Shown here: piece after piece, positions 15,951 through 25,713 of the stretch
Layout of the letters: every line of letters begins with the position of its first letter
Numbering within the stretch: position 1 is the first letter of the stretch
Assembly: GCF_016786215.1 (NCBI RefSeq)
Contig: NZ_JADOBG010000010.1
Coordinates: 62,001-126,000, forward strand
Source of the DNA: Legionella bononiensis
Lineage (GTDB): Bacteria > Pseudomonadota > Gammaproteobacteria > Legionellales > Legionellaceae
DNA length: 64,000 nt
Reading direction: 5' to 3'
Translations under genes and position numbers: made by a program
Notes under the pieces: generated by a model
What the model saw: only the letters and a program-made list of their open reading frames with translations
Databases searched by the model: none
What the model was told of the DNA's origin: nothing

Positions 15951-18017
15951 TCAAATAATTCTTAAAGACACCAGTTTCAAGGCATTTATATAGGCTAATA
16001 AATTACGTAGCTCTTCATCATCCACACGCGAAAACATGGGGTGTGTTTCTATATTTGTTACAAAATCAACAAAAATCTGGCTTAAATTCAACCCTCCTGA
16101 ACTGTCACGACGTTTAAATAACTCTATCAATTTGTTCTCATAGGAGAGCAAATCAAAATGAAACATTGAAGCTGTTGCATGTGCCCTTTCCAAATCTATA
16201 GTAACTAATATATGACTGATTGTTGCCTGAACAATTACCAATGAGTCAAAGCATAGGGTAAAGGTACTTAACAAATTTTGCTTCTTAAGACTTAGATTCT
16301 CATTACCTAATGACGCGATTAAACCTCGAGACAGCCAAAAGAGATTAGCCAAATCATGCTGAGAACGTTGATCCTCAGCAACCAGAAGAACTTGTTCCAA
16401 ATTAAATGCAGTGAACTTATGCAACTTATCTATATAACGTTTTAATATAGTCCACACATCAGAGCGCCACACAACATTAGCAACAATAAAAGTGGCTACG
16501 ATCCCAATAACAATTCCAGCAAGTCGTTCTAAAGGGGGATCAAGTCCTAAAGGAGGGCCACCTTGCTGAGCAAGAGTAATGATTAAGGCAATATTAGCCT
16601 GTAAACCAATATATGAATATTGGGTAAATTTGAACATAAAATAGCTGAATGCCCAGACAAAAAATAATACGATGATAATTAAATCAAACAGATCCATCTC
16701 AAACACACTTAAAGAGATTAACGCGATCCCTCCACCTAAAAAACATCCAGTTAATCGATGAAGACTGACGTGCTTCATATCAAAAAGATTTTTACCTTTT
16801 ATTGATATAATCAAACTACTGATTATTCCATTTAATCCACCAGGCCAATCACTTACCAGCCAAAATCCTAGAGCCAATAGAACGGATAATCCTGCTTTAA
16901 TACAGTGTTTAATCAAATCGTAATCCGAACGCAAACGTTGTTGCTTGCTAATGACTTTATATTTTGGAGTAATCGATATGGGATTTGGAGAAAATAATGA
17001 TTTAATGAGAATAAAATTCTGATTTAGCTGTTTCAGATAATGAATAAATGAATAAATAAAATCACTTTTAACTGAAAACTTGTCTTTTTTACTATAAAGT
17101 TTTTGTTCGAAATGAACCAATGCATCGCCAGTTTGCAAAATAATAGGTTCAGTCTGGAGCGTGTTAAACTTGGATTGAAGCTCTAATAAATCATGCTCAA
17201 TAGCAGCGAATAATGGCTCGATATCTAATGTTTTTAATGATGCTAATTCCGCAGATTGTGGTTGAATAATAATGAGATATTGAAACTGTCGTGAAATGGA
17301 ACACAGGGTATCGAGATAGGCACGTATTTTATCTACATGCTCCTTTTTGACACCCAGTTCCTGGTTTAGTGCCCCGATCAATTCGATCGCAGTTCGTAAT
17401 TTTTTCTTTATTTTTAAACTACGAGCAGCCAGTTCTGAATTATCCTCACTGGTATTAATAATCACCATGTGCAATTGTTCAAATTCAGCTAAAAAATCAT
17501 CAAAAATGTCATGAACCTGTAGAACAATATTGTCTTTAATATGATTGGGAAAAATGGCATACGCGCTTAACGCGGCAACTAAAACCCCGATACCAATTTC
17601 AACAGATCGCCAGATCGCCACATAAAAAGCATTTTGCGGGTTTAACGCAACCTGGGAAATAACGATGAATACACATAAAGCACCTAATAGATAAGCATAA
17701 CCGTATTTACTGTAATTAAAAAAATAAACACTGATGGCAATAATCAGGAAGCAGCACAGTAAATAAAGGAGAAAACTGTTAACAACGAGCCCAGCAATAA
17801 AATACCCCAAAAATGCGCCAGCAATAGTACCAATAATACGCATCATTGCTTTATCGATAATAGAGCCTGTATACAAATTAGATACAATAACTACGGTCAT
17901 TCCGGACCAGTAAGGGGTATCCAGATGAAATTTGAAAGAAATCAATACGGCAATCAAGGTTGCTAAAGCAGTTCTTATAGCTGCCCGGTTTTCAACGCTC
18001 TGCGGCCAAATGAACAC
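15951..18017 (-). CDS. FUSC-family inner-membrane exporter (AaeB-like)
   Basis: A 688-aa protein with two blocks of about 5-6 membrane helices (residues about 10-165 and 365-510), each followed by a long soluble helical part. This is the layout of FUSC/aromatic acid exporter proteins such as AaeB and YccS. The gene starts with GTG only 4 nt after the stop of the membrane-fusion protein gene, with an AGGTGA ribosome site inside the preceding gene, so the two are coupled. Together they should form an efflux system for aromatic or amphipathic compounds. The substrate is inferred only from the family. Confidence 0.85.
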   Translation of the reverse strand: MFIWPQSVENRAAIRTALATLIAVLISFKFHLDTPYWSGMTVVIVSNLYTGSIIDKAMMRIIGTIAGAFLGYFIAGLVVNSFLLYLLCCFLIIAISVYFFNYSKYGYAYLLGALCVFIVISQVALNPQNAFYVAIWRSVEIGIGVLVAALSAYAIFPNHIKDNIVLQVHDIFDDFLAEFEQLHMVIINTSEDNSELAARSLKIKKKLRTAIELIGALNQELGVKKEHVDKIRAYLDTLCSISRQFQYLIIIQPQSAELASLKTLDIEPLFAAIEHDLLELQSKFNTLQTEPIILQTGDALVHFEQKLYSKKDKFSVKSDFIYSFIHYLKQLNQNFILIKSLFSPNPISITPKYKVISKQQRLRSDYDLIKHCIKAGLSVLLALGFWLVSDWPGGLNGIISSLIISIKGKNLFDMKHVSLHRLTGCFLGGGIALISLSVFEMDLFDLIIIVLFFVWAFSYFMFKFTQYSYIGLQANIALIITLAQQGGPPLGLDPPLERLAGIVIGIVATFIVANVVWRSDVWTILKRYIDKLHKFTAFNLEQVLLVAEDQRSQHDLANLFWLSRGLIASLGNENLSLKKQNLLSTFTLCFDSLVIVQATISHILVTIDLERAHATASMFHFDLLSYENKLIELFKRRDSSGGLNLSQIFVDFVTNIETHPMFSRVDDEELRNLLAYINALKLVSLRII

Positions 18018-18021
18018 CAGA

Positions 18022-19017
18022 TCACCTGTAGGTTATTGTTGTGGCGCTGGCCCCTATTCGCATAGGATAGTCATCGGTCAGATCATCTATATAAATTCGT
18101 ACAGGAAATCGCTGCGCGATTCGGATCCAATCTTCAGTAGCCTTCATATAAACCAAAGTTGAATTGGCGACGTTCCCTCGAGCCACCCGATTAATACCCC
18201 AACCAATACTTTTCACATGACCATGAAATACTTTACCAGGATACATATCGATCATAATTTTAGCTTTGTCTCCGGGTTGGATCTTTCGTATTACAGTTTC
18301 TCGGTACCGAGTTTCTACCCACCATTGTTTTGTTTCAATTAAAGCGAATAGCCCTTCCCCCACTTTAATATACTGACCAATACGCAGATTGAAATTGGTA
18401 ATATATCCGTCTTCAGGCGCAATAAGCGTGGTATGATTTCTCAAATAAATGGCCTGATCCAGTTCTGCCTGCGCCGCTAAAATCTCATTATCATCCAAAT
18501 TTGTTTGCGCAATTTTTAACTCTTGCTCTGCTTGAGCTATCGCTGCGGCCTGCTCTTTCATTTTATCTGTTAAATTAATCAGAATAATTTCAGGCACATC
18601 CCCCTTCAATTCTAATGGTTGATAACGTTTATAATGATCTTGAGTTAAACTCAGCATTATTCTGCATTGCTTCAAATGTTGTTCTGCCTTAACTACAGCT
18701 AATTTATCATTCTCATAATTTAATTTGGCTATATTCAGTTTTGCTTTAGCCTGCCTTAAGGCATAAATATAGGGGAGAGGATCGATTTCAATGAGTTTAT
18801 CGCCTTTCTTAACCTTCTGATTTTCTCTAATGTATAATCGAGTTACTGGACCTGAAACCAAAGACGCCATATTGACAAGATTTGCAGAAACGTAGGAATC
18901 ATTTGAACGAGTATCATAATATGCAAAATAGCGATAGCAGCCGTAACCGGCCAACAATAATAAAACCACACTGATTTGTGGCCAATATTTAAATTCGGAA
19001 ACATTGAATAAACGCAT
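18022..19017 (-). CDS. HlyD/AaeA-type membrane-fusion protein
   Basis: The periplasmic adaptor of the FUSC exporter. The ATG at 19017 (331 aa) is preferred over a TTG 16 codons upstream because AAAAGG lies 9 nt before it. One membrane helix (SVVLLLLAGYGCYRYFAYY) is followed by a biotinyl-lipoyl half motif (VSGPVTRLYIRENQKVKKGD), a coiled-coil hairpin and the second half (TTLIAPEDGYITNFNLRIGQ). This is the standard HlyD_D23/AaeA layout. No outer-membrane channel gene is next to it. Confidence 0.88.
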   Translation of the reverse strand: MRLFNVSEFKYWPQISVVLLLLAGYGCYRYFAYYDTRSNDSYVSANLVNMASLVSGPVTRLYIRENQKVKKGDKLIEIDPLPYIYALRQAKAKLNIAKLNYENDKLAVVKAEQHLKQCRIMLSLTQDHYKRYQPLELKGDVPEIILINLTDKMKEQAAAIAQAEQELKIAQTNLDDNEILAAQAELDQAIYLRNHTTLIAPEDGYITNFNLRIGQYIKVGEGLFALIETKQWWVETRYRETVIRKIQPGDKAKIMIDMYPGKVFHGHVKSIGWGINRVARGNVANSTLVYMKATEDWIRIAQRFPVRIYIDDLTDDYPMRIGASATTITYR

Positions 19018-19113
19018 CCATGAAACCTTTTCATTATGTATGTTTATAACAATACAACCTTGCAACTACATACTCAAGTGAATCCAGACGCATTATTGAC
19101 TGATCATAACCGA

Positions 19114-19671
19114 TTATCGAGCATCAATACCCCTGCTTTGAACATCAGGGATATACCGCCAGCTGCTGATACCGGTAGACACTTGATGTAATTCTCCATG
19201 ACATGATTCGGAGGGAATGTCTTTTATATTCCTTACCTGTAAAACTGATGGAGTAGGATTGTATTCATCAGGACTCTGCAATAAGGTAATTCGAATATGA
19301 CGTGTCGAAAGCAGTTTCCCCTCCTTCTGCGTAACCACACAGGGAAAATCTCCCAGGTCTTCCATCAAATATCGGTATCGTTTATCACCACCAGGCACCA
19401 AACAGCCCTCATTTTTAGCTAATTTGCCAATTACTTTGTCAGCGCCTTTCCTCGGAATAATACACTCCCTGTCAATTAAATGCAGTTGTAGTTCTGTTAA
19501 CTGCATCAGGGTATCTTCCATTTGATAAAAATTCTGATGCTGATATTCCTGTCGGTTTAAAGCCCTACTGTATAAGAATACATGTTGGATGCAGGTTAGA
19601 ATCAACAGACTGATGACGGATATTGTGCAAAGGGTCATCAATAAAATAAATCCATCACACCGTCTGTTCAT
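19114..19671 (-). CDS. PilX-like minor pilin
   Basis: A 185-aa protein with a short charged leader, CDGF and a hydrophobic helix (ILLMTLCTISVISLLILTCI). This resembles PilX-type minor pilins, whose prepilin site is poorly conserved. It overlaps the upstream PilW-like gene by 4 bp (ATGA). The C-terminal half has several Cys that could form disulphides. It is expected to prime or sit at the tip of type IV pili. The call rests on gene order more than sequence. Confidence 0.65.
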   Translation of the reverse strand: MNRRCDGFILLMTLCTISVISLLILTCIQHVFLYSRALNRQEYQHQNFYQMEDTLMQLTELQLHLIDRECIIPRKGADKVIGKLAKNEGCLVPGGDKRYRYLMEDLGDFPCVVTQKEGKLLSTRHIRITLLQSPDEYNPTPSVLQVRNIKDIPSESCHGELHQVSTGISSWRYIPDVQSRGIDAR

Positions 19672-20411
19672 GCTCCACGGACCACAACAATGAGTTCATG
19701 TGTCTTGTCGTGTTCAAGTCCCATTTTTATCTTAACAATTTTTTTGCCGTGAATGCTTTGCTGTGTGGTAAATAGTGACTGAATATAAGGCGATAATTCT
19801 TCAGTTTGACCCAACTGATAATGCAACGTATCAATATGTTGTGCATTAGGTTTTATGAACCATTGTTCCTCCAACCACTCTCCTGCATATACAGAATTTT
19901 CGTAAGTGTACATTCTGGGTTTGGCCAAAGTAATAAGCTGACCATCAGTCGTTTGTTCTACTTTCAGTATCTGATGAACTTCTGCGTGGGTACAATCAGC
20001 AATAACTAATGGTCGACGCTCATTCACCACTACGGGAGAGGAAACAACCAACTCGGTTGGGCTGAGGAACGAAACGTTTTCTGAAAAAACATCACTCATT
20101 CGGTTTATGCGAATAGATGGCCTCGATTGATTCTCACTTTTAATGCCCCAAAGAGTTTGTCCCACCTTGCGCATGTCCACAGTCTGTAATTGCTCTATGC
20201 CCAAACATGGAGTAAATCCAGCTCTTCTAATGCTGTCAGTTAACAAATCAGTGACCCATTGCAACTCAAAACGCTTTTCCAGAAGGTTCTGAAATTCCAG
20301 ATATTGACGTTTGGTACTTAAATACATGTGAATCAGGGTCGATAAAATAATACTTGTTAGAAATAAACTGATTAATACTTCAGATAAGCTAAACCCTATT
20401 TGCCTGTTCAT
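19668..20411 (-). CDS. PilW-like minor pilin
   Basis: A 247-aa protein with a clear prepilin N-terminus: MNRQIG then FSLSEVLISLFLTSIILSTL, with the Gly before Phe and the Glu at +5 used by the PilD peptidase. The size and middle position between PilV-like and PilX-like genes fit PilW. A Cys pair at CLGIEQ and CTHAEV may form a disulphide. It shares its start with the stop of the PilV-like gene (1 bp overlap). Confidence 0.75.
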   Translation of the reverse strand: MNRQIGFSLSEVLISLFLTSIILSTLIHMYLSTKRQYLEFQNLLEKRFELQWVTDLLTDSIRRAGFTPCLGIEQLQTVDMRKVGQTLWGIKSENQSRPSIRINRMSDVFSENVSFLSPTELVVSSPVVVNERRPLVIADCTHAEVHQILKVEQTTDGQLITLAKPRMYTYENSVYAGEWLEEQWFIKPNAQHIDTLHYQLGQTEELSPYIQSLFTTQQSIHGKKIVKIKMGLEHDKTHELIVVVRGA

Positions 20412-20728
20412 TAGACCACATCCGCTTTTTTTACTTTACGGGTTATGGATTCTGTGCGATTGAACCACTCAACCTGCACAATGATACGACTTGATTCTTT
20501 TCGAACATTCAGATGATAGGGAGCGGGCGCAGGGGGCATTGTACTCACTTGACCATATACAGATTCACTCACAATATCAAGAAAATGGGATGCTCCTGCA
20601 TGCAAGACCAATTGATTAATAAATTGACGTGTGTTCCATTGCTGTTGTAATAAAGCCAGTGCGATAGTGGTCACCAGCATTAAAGAAACCAGCACTTCAA
20701 TAAGGGAAAATCCCTTGAGCTGCTTCAT
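20411..20728 (-). CDS. PilV-like minor pilin
   Basis: A 105-aa prepilin with MKQLKG then FSLIEVLVSLMLVTTIALAL, a textbook type IV pilin cleavage site and hydrophobic helix. First gene of a three-gene minor pilin operon. It is short for PilV (usually about 130-180 aa). The rest of the usual cluster (fimT, pilY1, pilE) is absent here. AGGAAG serves as ribosome site. Confidence 0.75.
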   Translation of the reverse strand: MKQLKGFSLIEVLVSLMLVTTIALALLQQQWNTRQFINQLVLHAGASHFLDIVSESVYGQVSTMPPAPAPYHLNVRKESSRIIVQVEWFNRTESITRKVKKADVV

Positions 20729-20885
20729 AATACTTCTTCCTGAGGTTGGATGCCGGCAGAAGATTAGCGCCCTCTTATTTAAAATGCAACAAAAATTAGG
20801 GTCACTCTCGCGAGAGTGCTGAGGTATCCTGACATTTATGTAATCATCTTATAGGCCTTAGTTAATTCACACTGAGTTAAATTAC

Positions 20886-20970
20886 GTCATCCTCGCGAAA
20901 GCGGGGATCCATACAACAATGTGGCTTTGTGCTATTTTTTAGAATGGATCCCCGCATTCGCGAGGATGAC
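20886..20970. repeat. Palindromic repeat, family A (best copy)
   Basis: The 27-bp arms 20886-20912 (starting GTCATCCTCGCGAAAGCGGG) and 20944-20970 match as inverted repeats at 26 of 27 positions, around a 31-bp centre. The centre sequence (ACAACAATGTGGCTTTGTGC) is shared with the copy at 21069. Confidence 0.85.
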
Positions 20971-21068
20971 AACCCTATAAAAATGGACAATTAAGACTCA
21001 TCATGGTGTATGTTTAAAAAGTGAGGAGCTCTCAAGTTCAAACCCCGGGCGTTCTCTATCTTTTATAC

Positions 21069-21153
21069 GTCATCCTCGCGAAAGCGGGGATCCATGCAAC
21101 AATGTGGCTTTGTGCTAATTTTTAGGATGGATCCTCGCCTTCCGAGGAGGTGT
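21069..21153. repeat. Palindromic repeat, family A (right arm decayed)
   Basis: Same left arm and centre as 20886-20970, but the right arm has drifted (TCCTCGCCTTCCGAGGAGG). The 20729-21328 gap holds these two copies, a partial one near 20806 and the hisC promoter; no gene is seen. Confidence 0.8.
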
Positions 21154-21269
21154 AACTGAAAAAAAGTGTAATTTAAATTAAATCAAAACCAGTTTTTAAA
21201 AATGAGTCTTCCTCCGAGTTTAACCTGGTGCTGCAATTCAATCGCTCCCACAATTTAGTGAATTCATTC

Positions 21270-21298
21270 GTGACAGCAAGGACATGCTTAGGTAATAT
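21270..21298 (+). promoter_or_regulatory. Possible sigma-70 promoter of hisC
   Basis: GTGACA (21270-21275) and TAATAT (21293-21298) are spaced by 17 bp. The -35 matches consensus at 5 of 6 and the -10 at 4 of 6. The ATG is 31 bp downstream. Confidence 0.4.
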
Positions 21299-21328
21299 GA
21301 AATTCAATTTTTTGGAAAGGAACTCTTT

Positions 21329-22438
21329 ATGTCCATTGATTTTCAACAACTACCCCATCCAGGAATACGGTCTCTGGTTCCCTATAAACCTGGCAAGTCC
21401 ATTGAAGAACTGGCTCGTGAGAAAGGGCTTAGCGATATAATCAAGCTGGCATCGAATGAAAACCCGTTGGGTTGCAGTCCAAAGGCATTAACCGCATTAC
21501 GAAACATGCCCTCTCAAGTCATAGCGACGTACCCTTCACCAAACAATCACCCACTAATGCCCAAACTTGCCAGTCATCTGGATATAACTACTGATCAGTT
21601 ATTCCTTAGCAATGGCTCCGATTTTATAGTCAATATCTTATTGAATAGTTTTGCATCGCATACAAACAAACATATTCTGACTCATGATTATGCGTTCAGT
21701 ACTTATGCCATTCAAGCCAATACCTTGAATATTCCCGTCCACAGTGTTGCAATCAAAGACGACTGGCATATTAACTGCGATAATCTAATTAATGCATGCA
21801 CCGATCAAACGGGTCTGATTTTTTTAGCTAACCCGAATAATCCAACAGGGTTATTAACAAGTCAGGAAGAAATCAAATATTTATTAGAACAGATACCGGC
21901 CTCCACCCTGTTAGTTCTTGATGAAGCCTATTATGAATATGCTGTTTCGGCAATGAACTGCAACAGTATCGGCTGGCTGAAAGAGCACCCGAATTTAGTA
22001 ATTACCCGAACTTTTTCAAAAATATATGGAATGGCGGGGTTACGCTTGGGTTATGCAATCGCAAACCCGGATATCATCTCTATCCTACAGCGTGTTCAAT
22101 TGCCTTTTACAGTGAACCAGGTTGCTCTCACTGCCGCTAAAGCTGCTTTAGATGATGAGGACTTCATTGAAAGAAGTCTACAAACCAATAACGAGGGAAT
22201 GATTCAGATGCGAGATGGTTTGGATCGCTTGGGCATCAATTATTTAACATCGCTATGTAACTTCCTTACCTTTGATTGTAAAGAAGATTGTATGGGACTT
22301 TATAATTATTTACTGAATAATGGTATTATTGTAAGACCACTACATGCCTATAAAATGAATAATTACATAAGAGTCACCATTGGAACCAAAGAACAAAACT
22401 CTCGATTTCTAACCGCCCTGAATAACTATTATCTATAA
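21329..22438 (+). CDS. hisC: Histidinol-phosphate / aromatic aminotransferase
   Basis: A 369-aa class I PLP aminotransferase. Visible are LASNENPLGCSP at the N-terminus, LANPNNPTGL, LVLDEAYYEYA and the PLP lysine in RTFSKIYGMAGLRLGYA. This is the HisC family, which makes histidinol phosphate and often also transaminates Phe and Tyr. It is not in a his operon but is followed 14 nt later by phhB, which hints at an aromatic amino acid role. AAAGGA precedes the ATG. Confidence 0.88.
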   Translation: MSIDFQQLPHPGIRSLVPYKPGKSIEELAREKGLSDIIKLASNENPLGCSPKALTALRNMPSQVIATYPSPNNHPLMPKLASHLDITTDQLFLSNGSDFIVNILLNSFASHTNKHILTHDYAFSTYAIQANTLNIPVHSVAIKDDWHINCDNLINACTDQTGLIFLANPNNPTGLLTSQEEIKYLLEQIPASTLLVLDEAYYEYAVSAMNCNSIGWLKEHPNLVITRTFSKIYGMAGLRLGYAIANPDIISILQRVQLPFTVNQVALTAAKAALDDEDFIERSLQTNNEGMIQMRDGLDRLGINYLTSLCNFLTFDCKEDCMGLYNYLLNNGIIVRPLHAYKMNNYIRVTIGTKEQNSRFLTALNNYYL

Positions 22439-22452
22439 TTAAAGGAAATAAT

Positions 22453-22794
22453 ATGACAAGTGATTTAAGCAGCAAACATTGTGAGTCCTGTGAAGGCATA
22501 GGAGCAGCATTAACAGCAGAACAAATTAAAAACCTGATGCCACAGCTTAATAAACATTGGCAAGTCACTCCAGATAACACCATAATTAAGCGCTCATTTT
22601 CATTCAATAATTTTTATGAAACGATGGCATTCGTCAACGCTATCGCATGGACAGCCAATATTGAAAATCACCATCCGGATCTGGAAGTCGGTTACAACTA
22701 CTGTCGAGTCAGCTTTATGACGCATGCATTAAATGGCTTAACTCATAATGACTTTATTTGTGCAGCAAAAATTGACAGGTTGCTTGAAGAATAA
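22453..22794 (+). CDS. phhB: Pterin-4a-carbinolamine dehydratase
   Basis: Recycles the pterin cofactor of phenylalanine hydroxylase. The protein has 113 aa with the family motif ENHHPDLEVGYNYCRVSF, including the His-His of the active site, and ALTAEQIKNLM near the start. It is co-transcribed with hisC with its own AAAGGA ribosome site. The partner hydroxylase phhA is not in the window. Confidence 0.92.
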   Translation: MTSDLSSKHCESCEGIGAALTAEQIKNLMPQLNKHWQVTPDNTIIKRSFSFNNFYETMAFVNAIAWTANIENHHPDLEVGYNYCRVSFMTHALNGLTHNDFICAAKIDRLLEE

Positions 22795-22813
22795 CAATTT
22801 ATTACCAGATAAG

Positions 22814-22841
22814 CCCGGATTATATAAAGTAACAATCCGGG
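22814..22841. terminator. Bidirectional terminator between phhB and secF
   Basis: CCCGGATT and AATCCGGG form a perfect 8-bp stem over a 12-nt loop between convergent genes. Confidence 0.6.
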
Positions 22842-22905
22842 ATATCTGAAAGAAGTAGATCCCATACCGCACTACTCATATACGACAATCTACTCTACAA
22901 ATAAC

Positions 22906-23823
22906 TTAAGGACGATCATCCAGTTCTTTACGTTGACTGGGTAAAAAGTCTTTTCTATCCAGTCCCATAGCTACCGCCAGCGCTCCCGCAACATAAATTG
23001 AGGAATAAGTTCCAATGACGATTCCAATGATTAGGGCAAGAGAGAATCCATGAATTGTCTCCCCACCATAAACAAACAAAGCCACGACAACAAATAAAGT
23101 CAGCATTGACGTCATAATGGTTCTGGATAAAGTCTGGTTTATCGATATATTCATGATTTCGATTGGACTGGTACGACGTATTTTAACAAAATTCTCACGA
23201 ACCCTATCAAAAACAACGATGGTATCATTTAAGGAATAGCCAATCACAGCCAACAATCCAGCCAATGCCTTAAGATCAAATTCAATACCAAATAAAGCAA
23301 AGATACCGAGAATCAACACCGGATCATGAACCAGAGCGACTGCAGAACTTACCGCCAGTCGGTATTCGAAACGCATGGCGATGTAAATCATGGTAGCCAG
23401 TAAGGAAACAATAATAGCTAAAGCCCCTTTAGTAGCCAGCTCCTGCCCTACTTGTGGCCCTACGAAATCAACTCGTTGCTTGGTTGCACCGGGTAAAGCA
23501 GACATGACCTGATCGACAAGACGAGCCGGTTCTTTATCAGCACGTGGCGCAATGCTGATCAGTACGTCTTTAGAGGTACCATAACTCACAACCTGCGCTT
23601 CTTTAAAGCCCATCTTAGCCAGATTTTCCCTGATCGAGGGTAAATCAGCGGCATTGGTGTAAGTGACTTCTATTTGTGTTCCGCCGGTAAAATCAAGTCC
23701 CCATTTCAACCCATTTATAGCCAGGGCTCCAATTGAAACAACAAAAATTAATATGGAGAACATCGCCGTCCAGCGGCGCGCTCCCATAAAGTCCACTTTT
23801 GAATTTGGATTAAAAAATTCCAT
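22906..23823 (-). CDS. secF: Protein translocase subunit SecF
   Basis: A 305-aa subunit with six membrane helices that works with SecD to pull preproteins across using the proton gradient. It shows the family pattern WGLDFTGGTQIEV in the first periplasmic domain and VIGYSLNDTIVVFDRVREN in helix 4. Last gene of yajC-secD-secF; 12 nt separate it from secD. Confidence 0.97.
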   Translation of the reverse strand: MEFFNPNSKVDFMGARRWTAMFSILIFVVSIGALAINGLKWGLDFTGGTQIEVTYTNAADLPSIRENLAKMGFKEAQVVSYGTSKDVLISIAPRADKEPARLVDQVMSALPGATKQRVDFVGPQVGQELATKGALAIIVSLLATMIYIAMRFEYRLAVSSAVALVHDPVLILGIFALFGIEFDLKALAGLLAVIGYSLNDTIVVFDRVRENFVKIRRTSPIEIMNISINQTLSRTIMTSMLTLFVVVALFVYGGETIHGFSLALIIGIVIGTYSSIYVAGALAVAMGLDRKDFLPSQRKELDDRP

Positions 23824-23835
23824 CTGAGCCTCGCC

Positions 23836-25692
23836 TTATATACCTATAGATAATTTTTTAACGGTACGACCGCCATAATACCAATTGACTATTGCCCGGG
23901 TATAAGTAATAGCTGTCAACATTGAAGTTAATAACCCTAAAGAGAGGGTTACAGCAAACCCGCGAACTGGACCAGTACCTACCGCAAACAAAATAATGGC
24001 TACTATTAATGTAGTCACATTCGCATCAAGAATGGTAGAAAAAGCACGCTCATATCCTGCATGAATTGCAGCCTGCGGAGATAATCCCAAACGCAACTCC
24101 TCTCGGATACGTTCATAAATCAATACGTTCGCATCAACGGCCATACCCACTGTCAACACAATTCCCGCAATACCCGGCAGAGTCAAAGTAGCGTCAATTA
24201 TTGATAATAAGGCTCCAAGAAGGACTAAATTAAGCAATAAAGCGAAGTCAGCGATCAATCCAAACAACTGATAGTACACCAACATCAATACTAAAATCAG
24301 ACCCATACCGACTTCCAGAGAAATAATTCCTCGACGAATATTCTCTTTACCCAAAGTAGGTCCGACAGTACGTTCTTCAATGGGATAAATAGCTGCAGGC
24401 AATGCACCGGCTCTCAGCAATAGTGCCAGATTACTGGCTTCCTTACTGTCAGTAAGACCAGTAATCTGGAAGTTATTTCCTAAAGCATTCTGAATAACAG
24501 GAGCACTGATGACTCGCTCTTCTCTATGTGTCACTCGTGTTTCAACACCATTAACCGTTTTCATTGTGTTTTTCGTTTCAACGTAAACTATTGCCATACG
24601 TTTTCCGATATTTTCACGAGTCACTTTAGTGAACAGACTTTCTCCGCCCCCACCTAATTGAATTTGTACTGCTGGAGTCGCTGTTTGCTGATCGAAACTT
24701 GATACTGCAGAAGTAATAGAATCACCGCTCAACACAACCTGGCGTTTCAATAGAATAGGATGTCCATCCATCATATACAATTTATCACTGACAGGTACCA
24801 CACCAGTTTGTTTGGCAATCTGAGGATCATTTTCCTGATCAACCAGGTAAAATTGTAATGTCGCAGTGCCTCCAAGAATCTGTTTGGCTCTGGCAGCGTC
24901 CTGAATACCTGGTAAATCCACAGCAACGCGAGTGGCGCCCTGTTGCTGAACAACAGCCTCACCCACGCCTAATTCATTCACCCGGTTACGTAAAATACTC
25001 ATGGTCTGTTCTATAGTATTCTGTCTAATGCTATTTAACTCCGCCGGAGAAATAGAGCCTAATACAGCATTTTTCACCTTGCTTTTTATAAAGACCACTT
25101 CTGGTATTTTTTGTTTCAGTTCAACCAAAGCATTTTCCATGGACTCTGCATCACGGAAGCGCAAATCTATTCCCTTATCCGGAACATATCGAATACCCGA
25201 ATAACGTACACCAATTTCCCGCAGCTCCTGGCCAATACTTTTCATAATACCTTCATATCGGCGGCTGATTACACTTTCCACATCCACTTCAAGAAGAAAA
25301 TGTACCCCGCCTCTAAGATCGAGACCTTGTTTCATTGGATCCGCGTGTATCGCTTGCATCCAATGAGGCGTCGTTGATGCCAGGTTCAACGCTACAGTGT
25401 ACTGACTTCCCAAACTGTTTTTAATGACGTCCTGTGCCATTAATTGTGAATCAGTTGAAGAAAAACCAACCTCTACACCCTGATTTTCAATAATAAGCGA
25501 CGTGTAATCAATCTTGGCAGCCTTCAACGCCTCTTCTACCTTGGCTTTTAAGGCTTCTTTATCATCAGCGTCTTCTGCTGAAATCTGTACAACTGGATGC
25601 TCGGTGTATAAATTAGGTATGGCATAAACAAATCCGATGACGGCAATAAGAATCAGCATCAGATTTTTCCATAGAGGGTATTTATTTTGCAT
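23836..25692 (-). CDS. secD: Protein translocase subunit SecD
   Basis: A 618-aa subunit with an N-terminal helix, a large periplasmic domain (GLDLRGGVHFLLEVDVE, then RVNELGVGEAVVQQQG) and five C-terminal membrane helices with GMAVDANVLIYERIREELR. It acts at the inner membrane with SecF and YajC on SecYEG. Length is normal. Confidence 0.97.
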   Translation of the reverse strand: MQNKYPLWKNLMLILIAVIGFVYAIPNLYTEHPVVQISAEDADDKEALKAKVEEALKAAKIDYTSLIIENQGVEVGFSSTDSQLMAQDVIKNSLGSQYTVALNLASTTPHWMQAIHADPMKQGLDLRGGVHFLLEVDVESVISRRYEGIMKSIGQELREIGVRYSGIRYVPDKGIDLRFRDAESMENALVELKQKIPEVVFIKSKVKNAVLGSISPAELNSIRQNTIEQTMSILRNRVNELGVGEAVVQQQGATRVAVDLPGIQDAARAKQILGGTATLQFYLVDQENDPQIAKQTGVVPVSDKLYMMDGHPILLKRQVVLSGDSITSAVSSFDQQTATPAVQIQLGGGGESLFTKVTRENIGKRMAIVYVETKNTMKTVNGVETRVTHREERVISAPVIQNALGNNFQITGLTDSKEASNLALLLRAGALPAAIYPIEERTVGPTLGKENIRRGIISLEVGMGLILVLMLVYYQLFGLIADFALLLNLVLLGALLSIIDATLTLPGIAGIVLTVGMAVDANVLIYERIREELRLGLSPQAAIHAGYERAFSTILDANVTTLIVAIILFAVGTGPVRGFAVTLSLGLLTSMLTAITYTRAIVNWYYGGRTVKKLSIGI

Positions 25693-25713
25693 TTGCGTGT
25701 CCCTATGACAAAC

